Of a stretch of DNA of 64,000 nt, positions 48,859 through 57,077 are shown in pieces. The DNA lies in assembly GCA_024279135.1 (NCBI GenBank), contig JAJRRU010000009.1:62001-126000 (forward strand). The letters run 5' to 3'. The notes under the pieces were generated by a model. That model was given only the letters and a program-made list of their open reading frames with translations, did no database searches and was not told the origin of the DNA. The position numbers and the translations under genes were made by a program. This DNA is from Alphaproteobacteria bacterium. GTDB lineage: Bacteria > Pseudomonadota > Alphaproteobacteria > Rhodospirillales > Casp-alpha2. Positions within the stretch are counted from its first letter, which is position 1; every line of letters begins with the position of its first letter.

Positions 48859-51318
48859 ATGTCTGAAAAATTCCCGGATCGGGCACAGGTTGTAATCGTT
48901 GGTGGCGGTGTCATCGGGTGTTCCACGGCTTATCATCTGACTAAACTAGGTTACAAGGATGTGGTTCTGTTAGAGCGCAAATCACTGACCTGCGGCACCA
49001 CATGGCACGCCGCCGGATTGGTCGGCCAGCTTCGCGCCAGCCAGAACATGACCAAGATTGCACGTTATACTGCCGAACTGTTTGCCGGGTTAGAGGAAGA
49101 AACCGGGCAGGCCACGGGGCTGAAGCAAAATGGCTCCATATCGGTCGCCGATGAACCGGAACGTTTTGAAGAGTTGCTGCGCGGTGCGTCCATGGCCCGG
49201 TGTTTCGGGCTGGAGGTTGAACAGGTCGACCCGGACTGGATAAAACAACACTACCCGGTCATGCATACCGATGATCTGGTTGGCGGCATCTTCCTGCCCG
49301 GTGACGGCCAGTGCAACCCTATCGATGTGACCCAGGCCATGGCCAAGGGTGCGCGTATGGGTGGGGCGACCATCTTGGAAAAAACCAAAGTCACCGGGGC
49401 GACCATTGATGGTGGCCGGATCAAGAGTGTCACCACCGACAAGGGTACCATTGAATGTGAACATCTGGTCATCGCCTGTGGCATGTGGTCACGGGAATTT
49501 GGCCGCCAGATCGGGGTGGATATTCCCCTGCACGCGGCAGAACATTTTTATATTGTGACGGAACCTATCGAGGGCCTGCCCGGTAATCTGCCGGTCATGC
49601 GAGAGCCATCATCGTGTATTTATTGCAAGGAAGATGCCGGTAAATTACTGGTCGGTGCTTTTGAGCCCATCGCCAAGCCATGGGGTCACAATGGCATTCC
49701 CGAAGATTTTGAATTCGATGAATTACCAGAAGATTTCGACCATTTCGAACCCATGCTGGAACGGGCCATGCACCGTTTGCCTATTCTTGAGACCGCCGGT
49801 ATTCAGACCTTCTTTAATGGTCCTGAAAGTTTCACCCCCGATAACAGTTATTACCTGGGCGAGGCACCGGAAGTTAAAGGTGTGTTTGTGGCGACCGGGT
49901 TTAATTCCACAGGGATACAGTCGTCCGGTGGGGCGGGCAGGGTCATCGCCAATTGGATCCGTGACGGCCACGCCACCGGTGATTTGTGGAGCGTTGACAT
50001 CAAACGCACCCTGTCGTTTCAGTCAAATCGCAAATACCTGCACGACCGGACGACCGAAACACTCGGTTTGTTATACGCCATGCACTGGCCGTTTCGCCAA
50101 CCCGAGACCGCGCGCGGCATCCGCCGCACACCGCTCTATGACCGCCTGGTCGAGGCCAACGCCTGTTTCGGTGAAAATGGCGGCTGGGAACGGCCCAACT
50201 GGTTCGCCCCAAAAGGCGTGAAACCGGAATATCAATACACCTATAAAAAACAGAACTGGTTCGATTATTCCGCGGCCGAACATCGTGCCGTGCGTGAAAA
50301 CGTCGGTTTGCTGGATATTTCCACCTTCTCCAAGTTCCTTTTGCAGGGCCGCGATGCGGAAGACATCATCAATCAGGTTTCAGCCAACGATATGTCGGTC
50401 GAGAACGATACTATGGTTTACACCCAATGGCTCAACCACCAGGGCGGTATTACGGCTGATCTGACTGTGACCCGGCTGGCCGAGGATCAGTTCATGATTC
50501 TAACCAGTTATTCCAGCCATCGGCGGGACTTCCATTGGTTGAAAGACAATATTCCTACTCACGCCCATGCCACATTGACCGACGTGACATCGGGTTATGC
50601 GGGGATCAGTATTCAGGGGCCAAATGCGCGAAAATTGCTGCAAAAAGTGACCCCGCAAGATCTGTCCCATGAGGCATTTCCGTTTGGAGCGTCCAGAGAA
50701 ATCGAGCTTGGTTATGCCACGGTACGGGCCTCGCGCATCTCCTATGTGGGCGAGCTGGGTTGGGAGTTGTGGATACCGTCTGATATGGCAATCCATGTCT
50801 ATGAGGTGCTGCGTCAGGCCGGCGAAGAATTTGATATGAAACACGTGGGTATGCACGCCATGAACTCCCTGCGCACAGAAAAGGCCTATCGTTCTTGGGG
50901 CCATGATATCAGTGATGAAGAGACCCCCCTGGAGGCCGGGCTGGGATTTGCCGTGAAATACGACAAACCCGGTGGCTTTATCGGGCGCCAGGCCGCCCTG
51001 GAACAAAAACAGGGTGGCGTGCTCAAACAACGTCTGGTCCAGTTCCTGCTCGATGACCCCGAAGCCATGCTCTATCACAACGAGCCCATCGTGCGTAACG
51101 GTGAGATCTGCGGTTATATTTCCAGTGCCATGTATGGCCATACCCTGGGTGGCAGTGTGGGGCTGGGTTATGTCAAAAACCCGATCGAGCAAGGTGGTGT
51201 GAACGCGGACTATGTGAACTCCGGCAGCTATGAAATCGAGATCGCCTGTAAACGGTTCTCGGCAAAGGCCTCGCTGAAGCCTCTGTATGATCCGGGAAGC
51301 CAGCGTATCAGGATGTAA
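48859..51318 (+). CDS. dimethylglycine/sarcosine dehydrogenase-like flavoprotein (DAO plus GcvT domains), paralogue B
   Basis: An 819-residue protein with the FAD turn [20 protein letters not shown] at 11-30, the TTWHAAG segment with H50 at the presumed flavin-linking position, an FAO-M linker, and a folate-binding GcvT domain from about 430. The expected reaction is oxidative demethylation of dimethylglycine or sarcosine, with formaldehyde captured as methylene-THF. It shares architecture with paralogue A at 21053 but differs through much of its length, so the two probably use different substrates. CAGGAG precedes ATG 48859. The XRE-cupin gene upstream is the likely regulator. Confidence 0.87.
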   Translation: MSEKFPDRAQVVIVGGGVIGCSTAYHLTKLGYKDVVLLERKSLTCGTTWHAAGLVGQLRASQNMTKIARYTAELFAGLEEETGQATGLKQNGSISVADEPERFEELLRGASMARCFGLEVEQVDPDWIKQHYPVMHTDDLVGGIFLPGDGQCNPIDVTQAMAKGARMGGATILEKTKVTGATIDGGRIKSVTTDKGTIECEHLVIACGMWSREFGRQIGVDIPLHAAEHFYIVTEPIEGLPGNLPVMREPSSCIYCKEDAGKLLVGAFEPIAKPWGHNGIPEDFEFDELPEDFDHFEPMLERAMHRLPILETAGIQTFFNGPESFTPDNSYYLGEAPEVKGVFVATGFNSTGIQSSGGAGRVIANWIRDGHATGDLWSVDIKRTLSFQSNRKYLHDRTTETLGLLYAMHWPFRQPETARGIRRTPLYDRLVEANACFGENGGWERPNWFAPKGVKPEYQYTYKKQNWFDYSAAEHRAVRENVGLLDISTFSKFLLQGRDAEDIINQVSANDMSVENDTMVYTQWLNHQGGITADLTVTRLAEDQFMILTSYSSHRRDFHWLKDNIPTHAHATLTDVTSGYAGISIQGPNARKLLQKVTPQDLSHEAFPFGASREIELGYATVRASRISYVGELGWELWIPSDMAIHVYEVLRQAGEEFDMKHVGMHAMNSLRTEKAYRSWGHDISDEETPLEAGLGFAVKYDKPGGFIGRQAALEQKQGGVLKQRLVQFLLDDPEAMLYHNEPIVRNGEICGYISSAMYGHTLGGSVGLGYVKNPIEQGGVNADYVNSGSYEIEIACKRFSAKASLKPLYDPGSQRIRM

Positions 51319-51412
51319 AACCAGGCGTCGTTCAGTGCTGGAGCCCGGCGGGATTATTCTGTAGCCTGAGATTTCTGTTTTATCGAAACGACCATTAATG
51401 AGGGCCGTAGTC

Positions 51413-52414
51413 ATGTCTTTGCGCACACCATATTTGATGTTTATCGGCGATGCTCCCGATCAGCTCGCCGCCAAAACCGCCCAAGGGGTGGTCGACTGGG
51501 CACCGCAATGGTGCAAGGGACAGTTCCGCTTGCCCGGCTGTAACGCCGATCTGGGTCTGGATGATTTAACCCTGGAAGAAGCCGCGGCCGCCGGGGTCAA
51601 GACGTTGGTCATCGGGGTCGCTAATCGCGGCGGTGTAATCTCTGAAGGCTGGAGCGACACTCTGGTGCGGGCCATGGAACTGGGCATGGATATCGCCTCG
51701 GGCCTGCACGGTCGGTTGCGCGATGTGCCCGCAGTTCGCAACGCAGCCGATTATCATAATCGCGCCCTGTTCGATGTTCGCCACCCCAGCACACAGTTTT
51801 CCGTTGGCAACGGTCAGCCCCGTTCGGGCAACCGATTGCTTGCGGTGGGCACGGACTGCTCGCTTGGCAAGATGTATACGACCCTGGCATTATGGAAATC
51901 CATGCAGGCCCGGGGCATGAATGCGGATTTTTGCGCCACCGGCCAGACCGGTATTTTTATCACCGGCAGTGGCATATCGGTTGATGCCATTATCGCCGAT
52001 TTTATTTCCGGTGCCGTGGAGGAAATTTCACCCGCCAATGAGCCCGATCATTGGGATTTGATCGAAGGTCAGGGCTCGCTGTTCCACCCGTCCTACGCCG
52101 GGGTCTCCCTTGGGTTGCTGCACGGCGCGCAAGCCAGCCATCTGGTTATGTGTCATGAACCGGGCCGCGAGCACATGCGCGGCATCCCCCACCAGTCCCT
52201 GCCCACGCTGGAAGACTGTATTGCGCTCAACGAGTCCTGCGCCCGGTTGACTGCACCGGATGCCAAAGTTATGGCATTGGCCTTCAATACCTCGAAAATG
52301 AGCCAACAGGCGGCCATGGATTGTCTCAACAGTCACGCCGATAAATTCGGTATGCCTTGTGTTGATCCGGTGCGCACCGGGGTCGACGCCATCGTGGATG
52401 TATTGCAGTCATGA
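51413..52414 (+). CDS. dgcN: DgcN-type protein (DUF1611), probable D-glutamate N-acetyltransferase
   Basis: From ATG 51413 this is 333 residues of the DUF1611 family with TPYLMFIGDAPDQLAAKTAQGV at the N terminus and the P-loop-like AVGTDCSLGKMYTTLALW in the C-terminal half. Older annotation calls this family NAD-dependent epimerase; work on marine bacteria assigned it as DgcN, which acetylates D-glutamate. The call rests on the pairing with dgcA, which follows with an ATGA overlap. GAGGG lies 9 nt before ATG 51413; ATG 51398 is an alternative start. The enzyme assignment is established for the pair, not tested for this sequence. Confidence 0.83.
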   Translation: MSLRTPYLMFIGDAPDQLAAKTAQGVVDWAPQWCKGQFRLPGCNADLGLDDLTLEEAAAAGVKTLVIGVANRGGVISEGWSDTLVRAMELGMDIASGLHGRLRDVPAVRNAADYHNRALFDVRHPSTQFSVGNGQPRSGNRLLAVGTDCSLGKMYTTLALWKSMQARGMNADFCATGQTGIFITGSGISVDAIIADFISGAVEEISPANEPDHWDLIEGQGSLFHPSYAGVSLGLLHGAQASHLVMCHEPGREHMRGIPHQSLPTLEDCIALNESCARLTAPDAKVMALAFNTSKMSQQAAMDCLNSHADKFGMPCVDPVRTGVDAIVDVLQS

Positions 52415-53397
52415 GCATTTCCCTGACAGTGCGCACTGAAAATTGGCCACTGGATAAACCGTTTACAATCTCACGTGGCACCAAAACGGCAGCCGATGTG
52501 GTTGTGGTTGAGCTGTGTGATGAAAACGGCAACCGCGGATGGGGTGAATGTGTTCCGTATCCACGGTACGGTGAAACCGTCGAGGGGGTCTTGCAGGATA
52601 TTACCTCGCTGACCGGGAAGATATCTGACGGTTTGGGGCGGGATGAATTGCGCAAGGTGTTACAGGCCGGGGCGGCGCGCAATGCTCTCGATTGTGCCCT
52701 GTGGGATCTGGAAGCCAAACAGGTCGGCAAAAGGGTCTTTGATCTGGCCCGGATACCCGAACCACAGCCCACGATTACCGCCCAGACCATCGGCATCGCC
52801 GAGCCCGACGTTATGGCCGCCGCAGCACTTGCGCTGGCCCACGCGCCATTGCTGAAGGTCAAGCTCAATACGGAAAAAGTCATCACCCGCATGGCCGGTA
52901 TTCGCGAAAACGCACCGGCGGCGCGGTTGATTATCGACCCCAATGAGTCCTGGAATTTTGACCTGTTAAGGGAAGTGGCCGGACCGCTGGCCGATCTGGG
53001 GGTGGAGATGATCGAACAGCCTCTGGCCGCTGAACATGATGCTGTATTAAGCGATTTTGACAGCCCGGTTCCCTTGTGCGCCGACGAATCCTGTCATACC
53101 GTCGATCGTCTGGGCGAGCTTGAAAACCGCTATCACATGGTCAACATAAAGCTCGACAAAACCGGCGGTCTCAGCGAAGCCATTGAACTTGCCCAGGGTG
53201 CCCGTAACCTTGGGTTTGAGATCATGATCGGTTGTATGGTCGGCACCTCCCTGGCCATGGCCCCGGCCACTCTGTTGAGTGGTTTTGCCAAATTTGTCGA
53301 TCTGGACGGTCCCTTGTTGCTGCGCCGTGATCGAGATCACGGCCTGGATTTCAGTGACGGAAAAGTCAGCCCACCGCAAGCGGCATTGTGGGGTTGA
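52411..53397 (+). CDS. dgcA: DgcA-type N-acetyl-D-glutamate racemase (enolase superfamily epimerase)
   Basis: A 328-residue enolase-superfamily protein of the dipeptide-epimerase group. The catalytic pattern is visible in order: KVKL (Lys acid/base), DPNES, EQPL and ADES as metal ligands, and the second Lys in VNIKLDKTGGL. In the DgcN-DgcA pathway it converts N-acetyl-D-glutamate to N-acetyl-L-glutamate, which a deacylase then opens. Without the dgcN neighbour an L-Ala-D/L-Glu epimerase would be the default call. It overlaps dgcN by 4 nt and the downstream GNAT gene by 1 nt. Confidence 0.85.
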   Translation: MSISLTVRTENWPLDKPFTISRGTKTAADVVVVELCDENGNRGWGECVPYPRYGETVEGVLQDITSLTGKISDGLGRDELRKVLQAGAARNALDCALWDLEAKQVGKRVFDLARIPEPQPTITAQTIGIAEPDVMAAAALALAHAPLLKVKLNTEKVITRMAGIRENAPAARLIIDPNESWNFDLLREVAGPLADLGVEMIEQPLAAEHDAVLSDFDSPVPLCADESCHTVDRLGELENRYHMVNIKLDKTGGLSEAIELAQGARNLGFEIMIGCMVGTSLAMAPATLLSGFAKFVDLDGPLLLRRDRDHGLDFSDGKVSPPQAALWG

Positions 53398-54110
53398 TGG
53401 AAACATACCGTAATCATCTGGGCCAGCCTGTCGGTGATCCGCTTAACGACTGGCAACCGGTGGCAAATCCGCCGCGTGAGATCATGGATGGTCGGCACTG
53501 TTTGCTGGAACCGGTCAATAGTGAGCGCCATGCAACCGATTTGTTTGCGGCATATAACCAGGACCGGGAAAACAGATTATGGACTTATCTGCCCTATGGA
53601 CCGTTTGAGAGCGAAACGGATTATCGAGCCTGGATGAGCAACACCTGTTTTGCTGATGACCCGATGTTTCATGCGGTCGTTGATAAAGCCAGCGGCCAGG
53701 CCGTGGGGGTAGCCAGTTATCTCAGGATTGATCCGGCCCATGGTGTCATCGAAGTAGGCCACATTAATTTCTCACCGCTCATGCAACGCTCCACCATTTC
53801 CACTGAGGCCATGTTTTTAATGATGCAGCGGGCATTCTCTGAGCTGAAAAATCGCCGATATGAATGGAAATGTGACGCGCTCAACGGGCCTTCCAGACAG
53901 GCCGCCGAAAGACTGGGTTTCCGCTTTGAAGGGATTTTTCGCCAGGCGACCATGTATAAAGGCCGTAATCGTGATACTGCTTGGTACGCTATTACGGACA
54001 AGGAATGGCCCGCCATAGAGCGTATCTTGCGGGCGTGGCTGGAGCCGTCTAATTTTGATCCTGATGGGGTGGCCCGAACGTCGCTTTCGGGAAAAATGAA
54101 ACAGCGTTGA
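53397..54110 (+). CDS. GNAT acetyltransferase (RimJ/RimL type) coupled to dgcA
   Basis: A 237-residue protein starting at ATG 53397, which shares one base with the dgcA stop (TGATG). It has the GNAT fold pattern: an N-terminal RHCLLEPV-type strand, GVASYLRIDPAHGVIEVGHI, and a C-terminal LNGPSRQAAERLGFRFEGIFRQ motif seen in RimJ/RimL-like transferases. These transfer acetyl groups from acetyl-CoA to amino acids, protein N termini or antibiotics. Its tight coupling to dgcNA suggests a role with the same substrates, for example detoxifying a D-amino acid, but that is inference. Confidence 0.85.
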   Translation: METYRNHLGQPVGDPLNDWQPVANPPREIMDGRHCLLEPVNSERHATDLFAAYNQDRENRLWTYLPYGPFESETDYRAWMSNTCFADDPMFHAVVDKASGQAVGVASYLRIDPAHGVIEVGHINFSPLMQRSTISTEAMFLMMQRAFSELKNRRYEWKCDALNGPSRQAAERLGFRFEGIFRQATMYKGRNRDTAWYAITDKEWPAIERILRAWLEPSNFDPDGVARTSLSGKMKQR

Positions 54111-54206
54111 GCCGGGATAAAGTCAAGGACAGGTTGCGTGAACTGCTATACCTGTTACAAGTCACGTTTGATAAATGGTGATTATTTTCTGATGAGTTCT
54201 CCATAA

Positions 54207-54917
54207 ATGTCCCTCTTTAGCGGCTCCCGACTAAACTGTATTCGCGGTGAACAGACGGTGTTCACCGGGCTTGATTTCGAACTGTCCTCAGGCGGTATGC
54301 TGGTATTGGTCGGTCCTAATGGCAGCGGCAAGTCCAGCTTGCTGCGTTTGATGTGCGGCTTGCTGGAACAGGCCAGCGGCTCGATCTGCTGGGACAGCGA
54401 GGAGATCGGCGACGATCGCGAGGCCCACAATGCACGGCTGCATTATGTGGGTCATCAGGACGCCATCAAGGTCGTGCTCAGTGTACGGGAGAATCTAGCG
54501 TTCTGGGCCGCCATGCATTGCGGCGGTGATGACGCAGCCCGTATGTCAGAGCGGGTCGAAAGGGCGCTGGATACATTTGGCATCGCCCATCTGGCCGATG
54601 TTCCAACCCAGTTCCTGTCAGCCGGACAGCGCAGGCGGGCCTCACTGGCCCGAATTGCTGCGTCCCGCGCCGCGTTGTGGTTGCTCGATGAACCGACCAC
54701 TGCCCTGGATAAATCAGCCATCGCCGCACTGGAAAAAACCCTGGCCGATCACCGGGCTGATGGCGGTATGGTGGTCATATCCACCCACAGCCAAATTGCT
54801 AGCCAGGATACCAAGACCCTGGACCTGACGCCGTTTGCCGTTGCTCGGTATGACCTGGCCCGGTATGAATTGGCTCAAAATGGTTTGATCCACCCCACCA
54901 TGGATGAGGTGAGCTGA
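54207..54917 (+). CDS. ccmA: heme exporter/release ABC ATPase CcmA
   Basis: A 236-residue ABC ATPase with Walker A VGPNGSGKSSLLRLM near residue 40, signature FLSAGQRRRASLARI and Walker B LWLLDEPTTALD. CcmA powers release of holo-CcmE from the CcmCDE complex in System I cytochrome c maturation. It is the first gene of ccmABCDEFGHI. The C terminus has a short repeat-like ARYDLARYELAQNG tail not typical of the family. ATG 54207 has a weak Shine-Dalgarno sequence. ccmB follows with a TGATG overlap. Confidence 0.93.
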   Translation: MSLFSGSRLNCIRGEQTVFTGLDFELSSGGMLVLVGPNGSGKSSLLRLMCGLLEQASGSICWDSEEIGDDREAHNARLHYVGHQDAIKVVLSVRENLAFWAAMHCGGDDAARMSERVERALDTFGIAHLADVPTQFLSAGQRRRASLARIAASRAALWLLDEPTTALDKSAIAALEKTLADHRADGGMVVISTHSQIASQDTKTLDLTPFAVARYDLARYELAQNGLIHPTMDEVS

Positions 54918-55585
54918 TGGGACATTTTATACAATTGGTTCGCCGTGATCTTAATCTGGCATCCCGTCAGGGGTTCGATAATTTCATGGTGGTGGCATTT
55001 TTTGTCCTGGCCGTGGTTTTGTTTCCTTTCGGTGTGGGTCCGGAACCGGGTATTCTGGCGCGTATCAGTGCAGGGGTGATCTGGGTTGCCGCCCTGATGG
55101 CGTCCATGTTGTCGCTGGAACGATTATTCCTGGCTGACTATGAGGATGGCTCGCTGGAACTGCTGGTGCTGTCGCCGGTATCACTGGAAATACTGGTGCT
55201 GGCAAAAATCTGTGTCCATTGGCTAACCACCGGATTACCGTTGATCATTGCCGCCCCCTTGTTGGCAGTCTTGCTGAATATGGAAATTGAGGGTTTTGGA
55301 ATATTAATTACCGCTTTGTTTATTGGCACCCCTACGTTAAGCCTGTTGGGTGCTGTGGGTGCGGCCTTGGTATTGGGCTCCAGACGCGGCGGTGTGTTAT
55401 TGTCACTGTTGATTTTGCCCTTGTTTATCCCGGTTCTGATTTTCGGTGTCAGTGCCGTCGATGCGGCGATCAGCGGATACCCCATGAAAGCCCAGCTTTT
55501 GATTATGGCTGCTTTTTTCCTGCTGGCGTTGCCGTTGTGCCCATGGGCTGCGGCGGTCGCCATCCGCCAGTCGCTGGAAGAATAA
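54917..55585 (+). CDS. ccmB: heme exporter permease CcmB
   Basis: A 222-residue membrane protein with six hydrophobic helices and the N-terminal LVRRDLNLASRQGFDN segment of CcmB. It forms the CcmAB transporter with CcmA. ATG 54917 uses the last base of the ccmA stop. The length and LSLERLFLADYEDGSLELLVLSP-like loop match the family. Confidence 0.93.
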   Translation: MGHFIQLVRRDLNLASRQGFDNFMVVAFFVLAVVLFPFGVGPEPGILARISAGVIWVAALMASMLSLERLFLADYEDGSLELLVLSPVSLEILVLAKICVHWLTTGLPLIIAAPLLAVLLNMEIEGFGILITALFIGTPTLSLLGAVGAALVLGSRRGGVLLSLLILPLFIPVLIFGVSAVDAAISGYPMKAQLLIMAAFFLLALPLCPWAAAVAIRQSLEE

Positions 55586-55634
55586 TACATTAGGACTGGA
55601 ATATAGTGCTACAATAAGATAGGAAATGCCTGTT

Positions 55635-56363
55635 ATGGCAATGATTGAAAAATATGCGAATCCGAACCGTTTTTTGCGGATAGCCCGACCGTTGATCCCG
55701 TGGATTGGCGGCATAACCCTGCTGTGCCTGGGGATCGGGCTTTATCTGGCTTTGTTTGTCTCTCCGGCTGATTATCAGCAAGGCGAAAGCGTGCGGATTA
55801 TTTACGTTCACGTGCCTGCCGCCTGGATGGCCATGTTCTGTTATACCTCCCTGGTAATTTCAGCCGGGGTGGGATTGATCTGGAAACACCCTGTCGCAGA
55901 AATTGCGGCGCGTGAGACGGCATCCATCGGCGCGATATTCACGTTTCTTGCGCTGCTGACCGGGTCTTTGTGGGGCAAGCCCATGTGGGGCACGTGGTGG
56001 GTCTGGGATGCCCGGCTGACGTCCATGCTGGTTTTGTTGTTCCTGTATATTGGTTTTATGGCACTGAACAGTGCTTTTGATAATGCCCAGCGCGGTGCCA
56101 AGGCGTCGGCAATTCTCGCTATGGTCGGTTTTATCAATATCCCAATTATAAAATTTTCGGTAGACTGGTGGAATACCCTGCATCAACCCGCCAGTGTGAT
56201 CCGTATGGACGGGCCATCCATACATTCCAGTATGCTGATACCCTTACTGCTGATGGCCGTGGGTTATTCATTCTTTTATCTCTGGGTACTGCTTATCCGC
56301 ATGGACAGTGCCATAACTGCGGGAAAAATTCGTACCCTGCGTCAGCGTCATGCCCAGGCTTAG
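55635..56363 (+). CDS. ccmC: heme handling protein CcmC
   Basis: A 242-residue membrane protein with six helices and the tryptophan-rich heme-binding WWD motif GTWWVWDARLTSMLVLLF. CcmC loads heme onto CcmE. The frame is open from ATG 55626, but AGGAA at 55621-55625 is ideally spaced for ATG 55635 and too close for the first. It follows ccmB after a gap of about 50 bp. Confidence 0.94.
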   Translation: MAMIEKYANPNRFLRIARPLIPWIGGITLLCLGIGLYLALFVSPADYQQGESVRIIYVHVPAAWMAMFCYTSLVISAGVGLIWKHPVAEIAARETASIGAIFTFLALLTGSLWGKPMWGTWWVWDARLTSMLVLLFLYIGFMALNSAFDNAQRGAKASAILAMVGFINIPIIKFSVDWWNTLHQPASVIRMDGPSIHSSMLIPLLLMAVGYSFFYLWVLLIRMDSAITAGKIRTLRQRHAQA

Positions 56364-56396
56364 TCTGGTCGCCATAGTGATATTACAGGAGCCGTC

Positions 56397-56606
56397 ATGG
56401 TAACAATATCGAGCTTTCTTGAAATGGGTGGATACGGTGCTTATATATGGCCTTGCTACGGTATTTCTGCGATTTTGATGATTGCGATCTACGTTACGAG
56501 TGTGCGCACCCTGAAGGAAAATCGTGCCATATTAAACAGCCTTGAAAAAGACACAATGCAGCCATTTAATCCCCCTAATTCTGTTAATCCTGAGCAACAA
56601 AACTAA
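56397..56606 (+). CDS. ccmD: small heme maturation protein CcmD
   Basis: A 69-residue protein with one transmembrane helix (GAYIWPCYGISAILMIAIYV) preceded by FLEMGGYG, the CcmD hallmark. It stabilises the CcmC-CcmE complex. The cytoplasmic tail is longer than in the shortest homologues. GGAG is 6 nt before the ATG. Confidence 0.93.
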   Translation: MVTISSFLEMGGYGAYIWPCYGISAILMIAIYVTSVRTLKENRAILNSLEKDTMQPFNPPNSVNPEQQN

Positions 56607-56621
56607 AGAATCCACAAAATT

Positions 56622-57077
56622 ATGAAACGCAAACACAAGCGCCTGACATTTGTTTTTATAGCCGCTCTTTTGATCGCCGCTGCGGGGACTCTGATGCTTA
56701 CGGCATTTGAGGAAAATATCGTTTTTTTTCGTAGCCCCTCCGACATCGCCGAGAACAAGGTCGAGGAAGGCCGCCGCATCCGTCTTGGCGGGCTGGTCGA
56801 AGATGGCAGCGTGCAGCAAGCCAGTGATGGCACCGTAACATTTGGCGTCACCGATACTGCCCATACTATCAAAGTCAGCTATCTTGGCATCCTGCCCGAT
56901 CTGTTCCGCGAGGGTCAGGGCGTGGTTACCGAAGGCAAGCTGCTTAATGGTGTTTTCATCGCCGAAGAAGTGCTCGCAAAGCATGACGAGAATTACATGC
57001 CACCCGAGGTTTCCGAAGCCCTGAAAGATGCCGGGTATTGGCAGGGTGAAGAAGGCGAAGAGGAAACCGTACAATGA
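56622..57077 (+). CDS. ccmE: heme chaperone CcmE
   Basis: A 151-residue periplasmic chaperone with an N-terminal membrane anchor at about 9-28. The covalent heme-binding His is H121 in VLAKHDENYMPPEV, with Tyr125 nearby, as in E. coli CcmE. It receives heme from CcmC and passes it to CcmF. The acidic C-terminal tail is typical. It overlaps ccmF by 4 nt. Confidence 0.96.
   Translation: MKRKHKRLTFVFIAALLIAAAGTLMLTAFEENIVFFRSPSDIAENKVEEGRRIRLGGLVEDGSVQQASDGTVTFGVTDTAHTIKVSYLGILPDLFREGQGVVTEGKLLNGVFIAEEVLAKHDENYMPPEVSEALKDAGYWQGEEGEEETVQ

Noticed and set aside
50500-51426. Long open frame of about 308 codons on the minus strand
   Set aside because: It is antisense to the dimethylglycine-dehydrogenase-like gene and has no family features.
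51413-52414. NAD-dependent epimerase label for the DUF1611 protein
   Set aside because: The P-loop-like motif and coupling to dgcA fit DgcN; the epimerase label stems from old domain naming.
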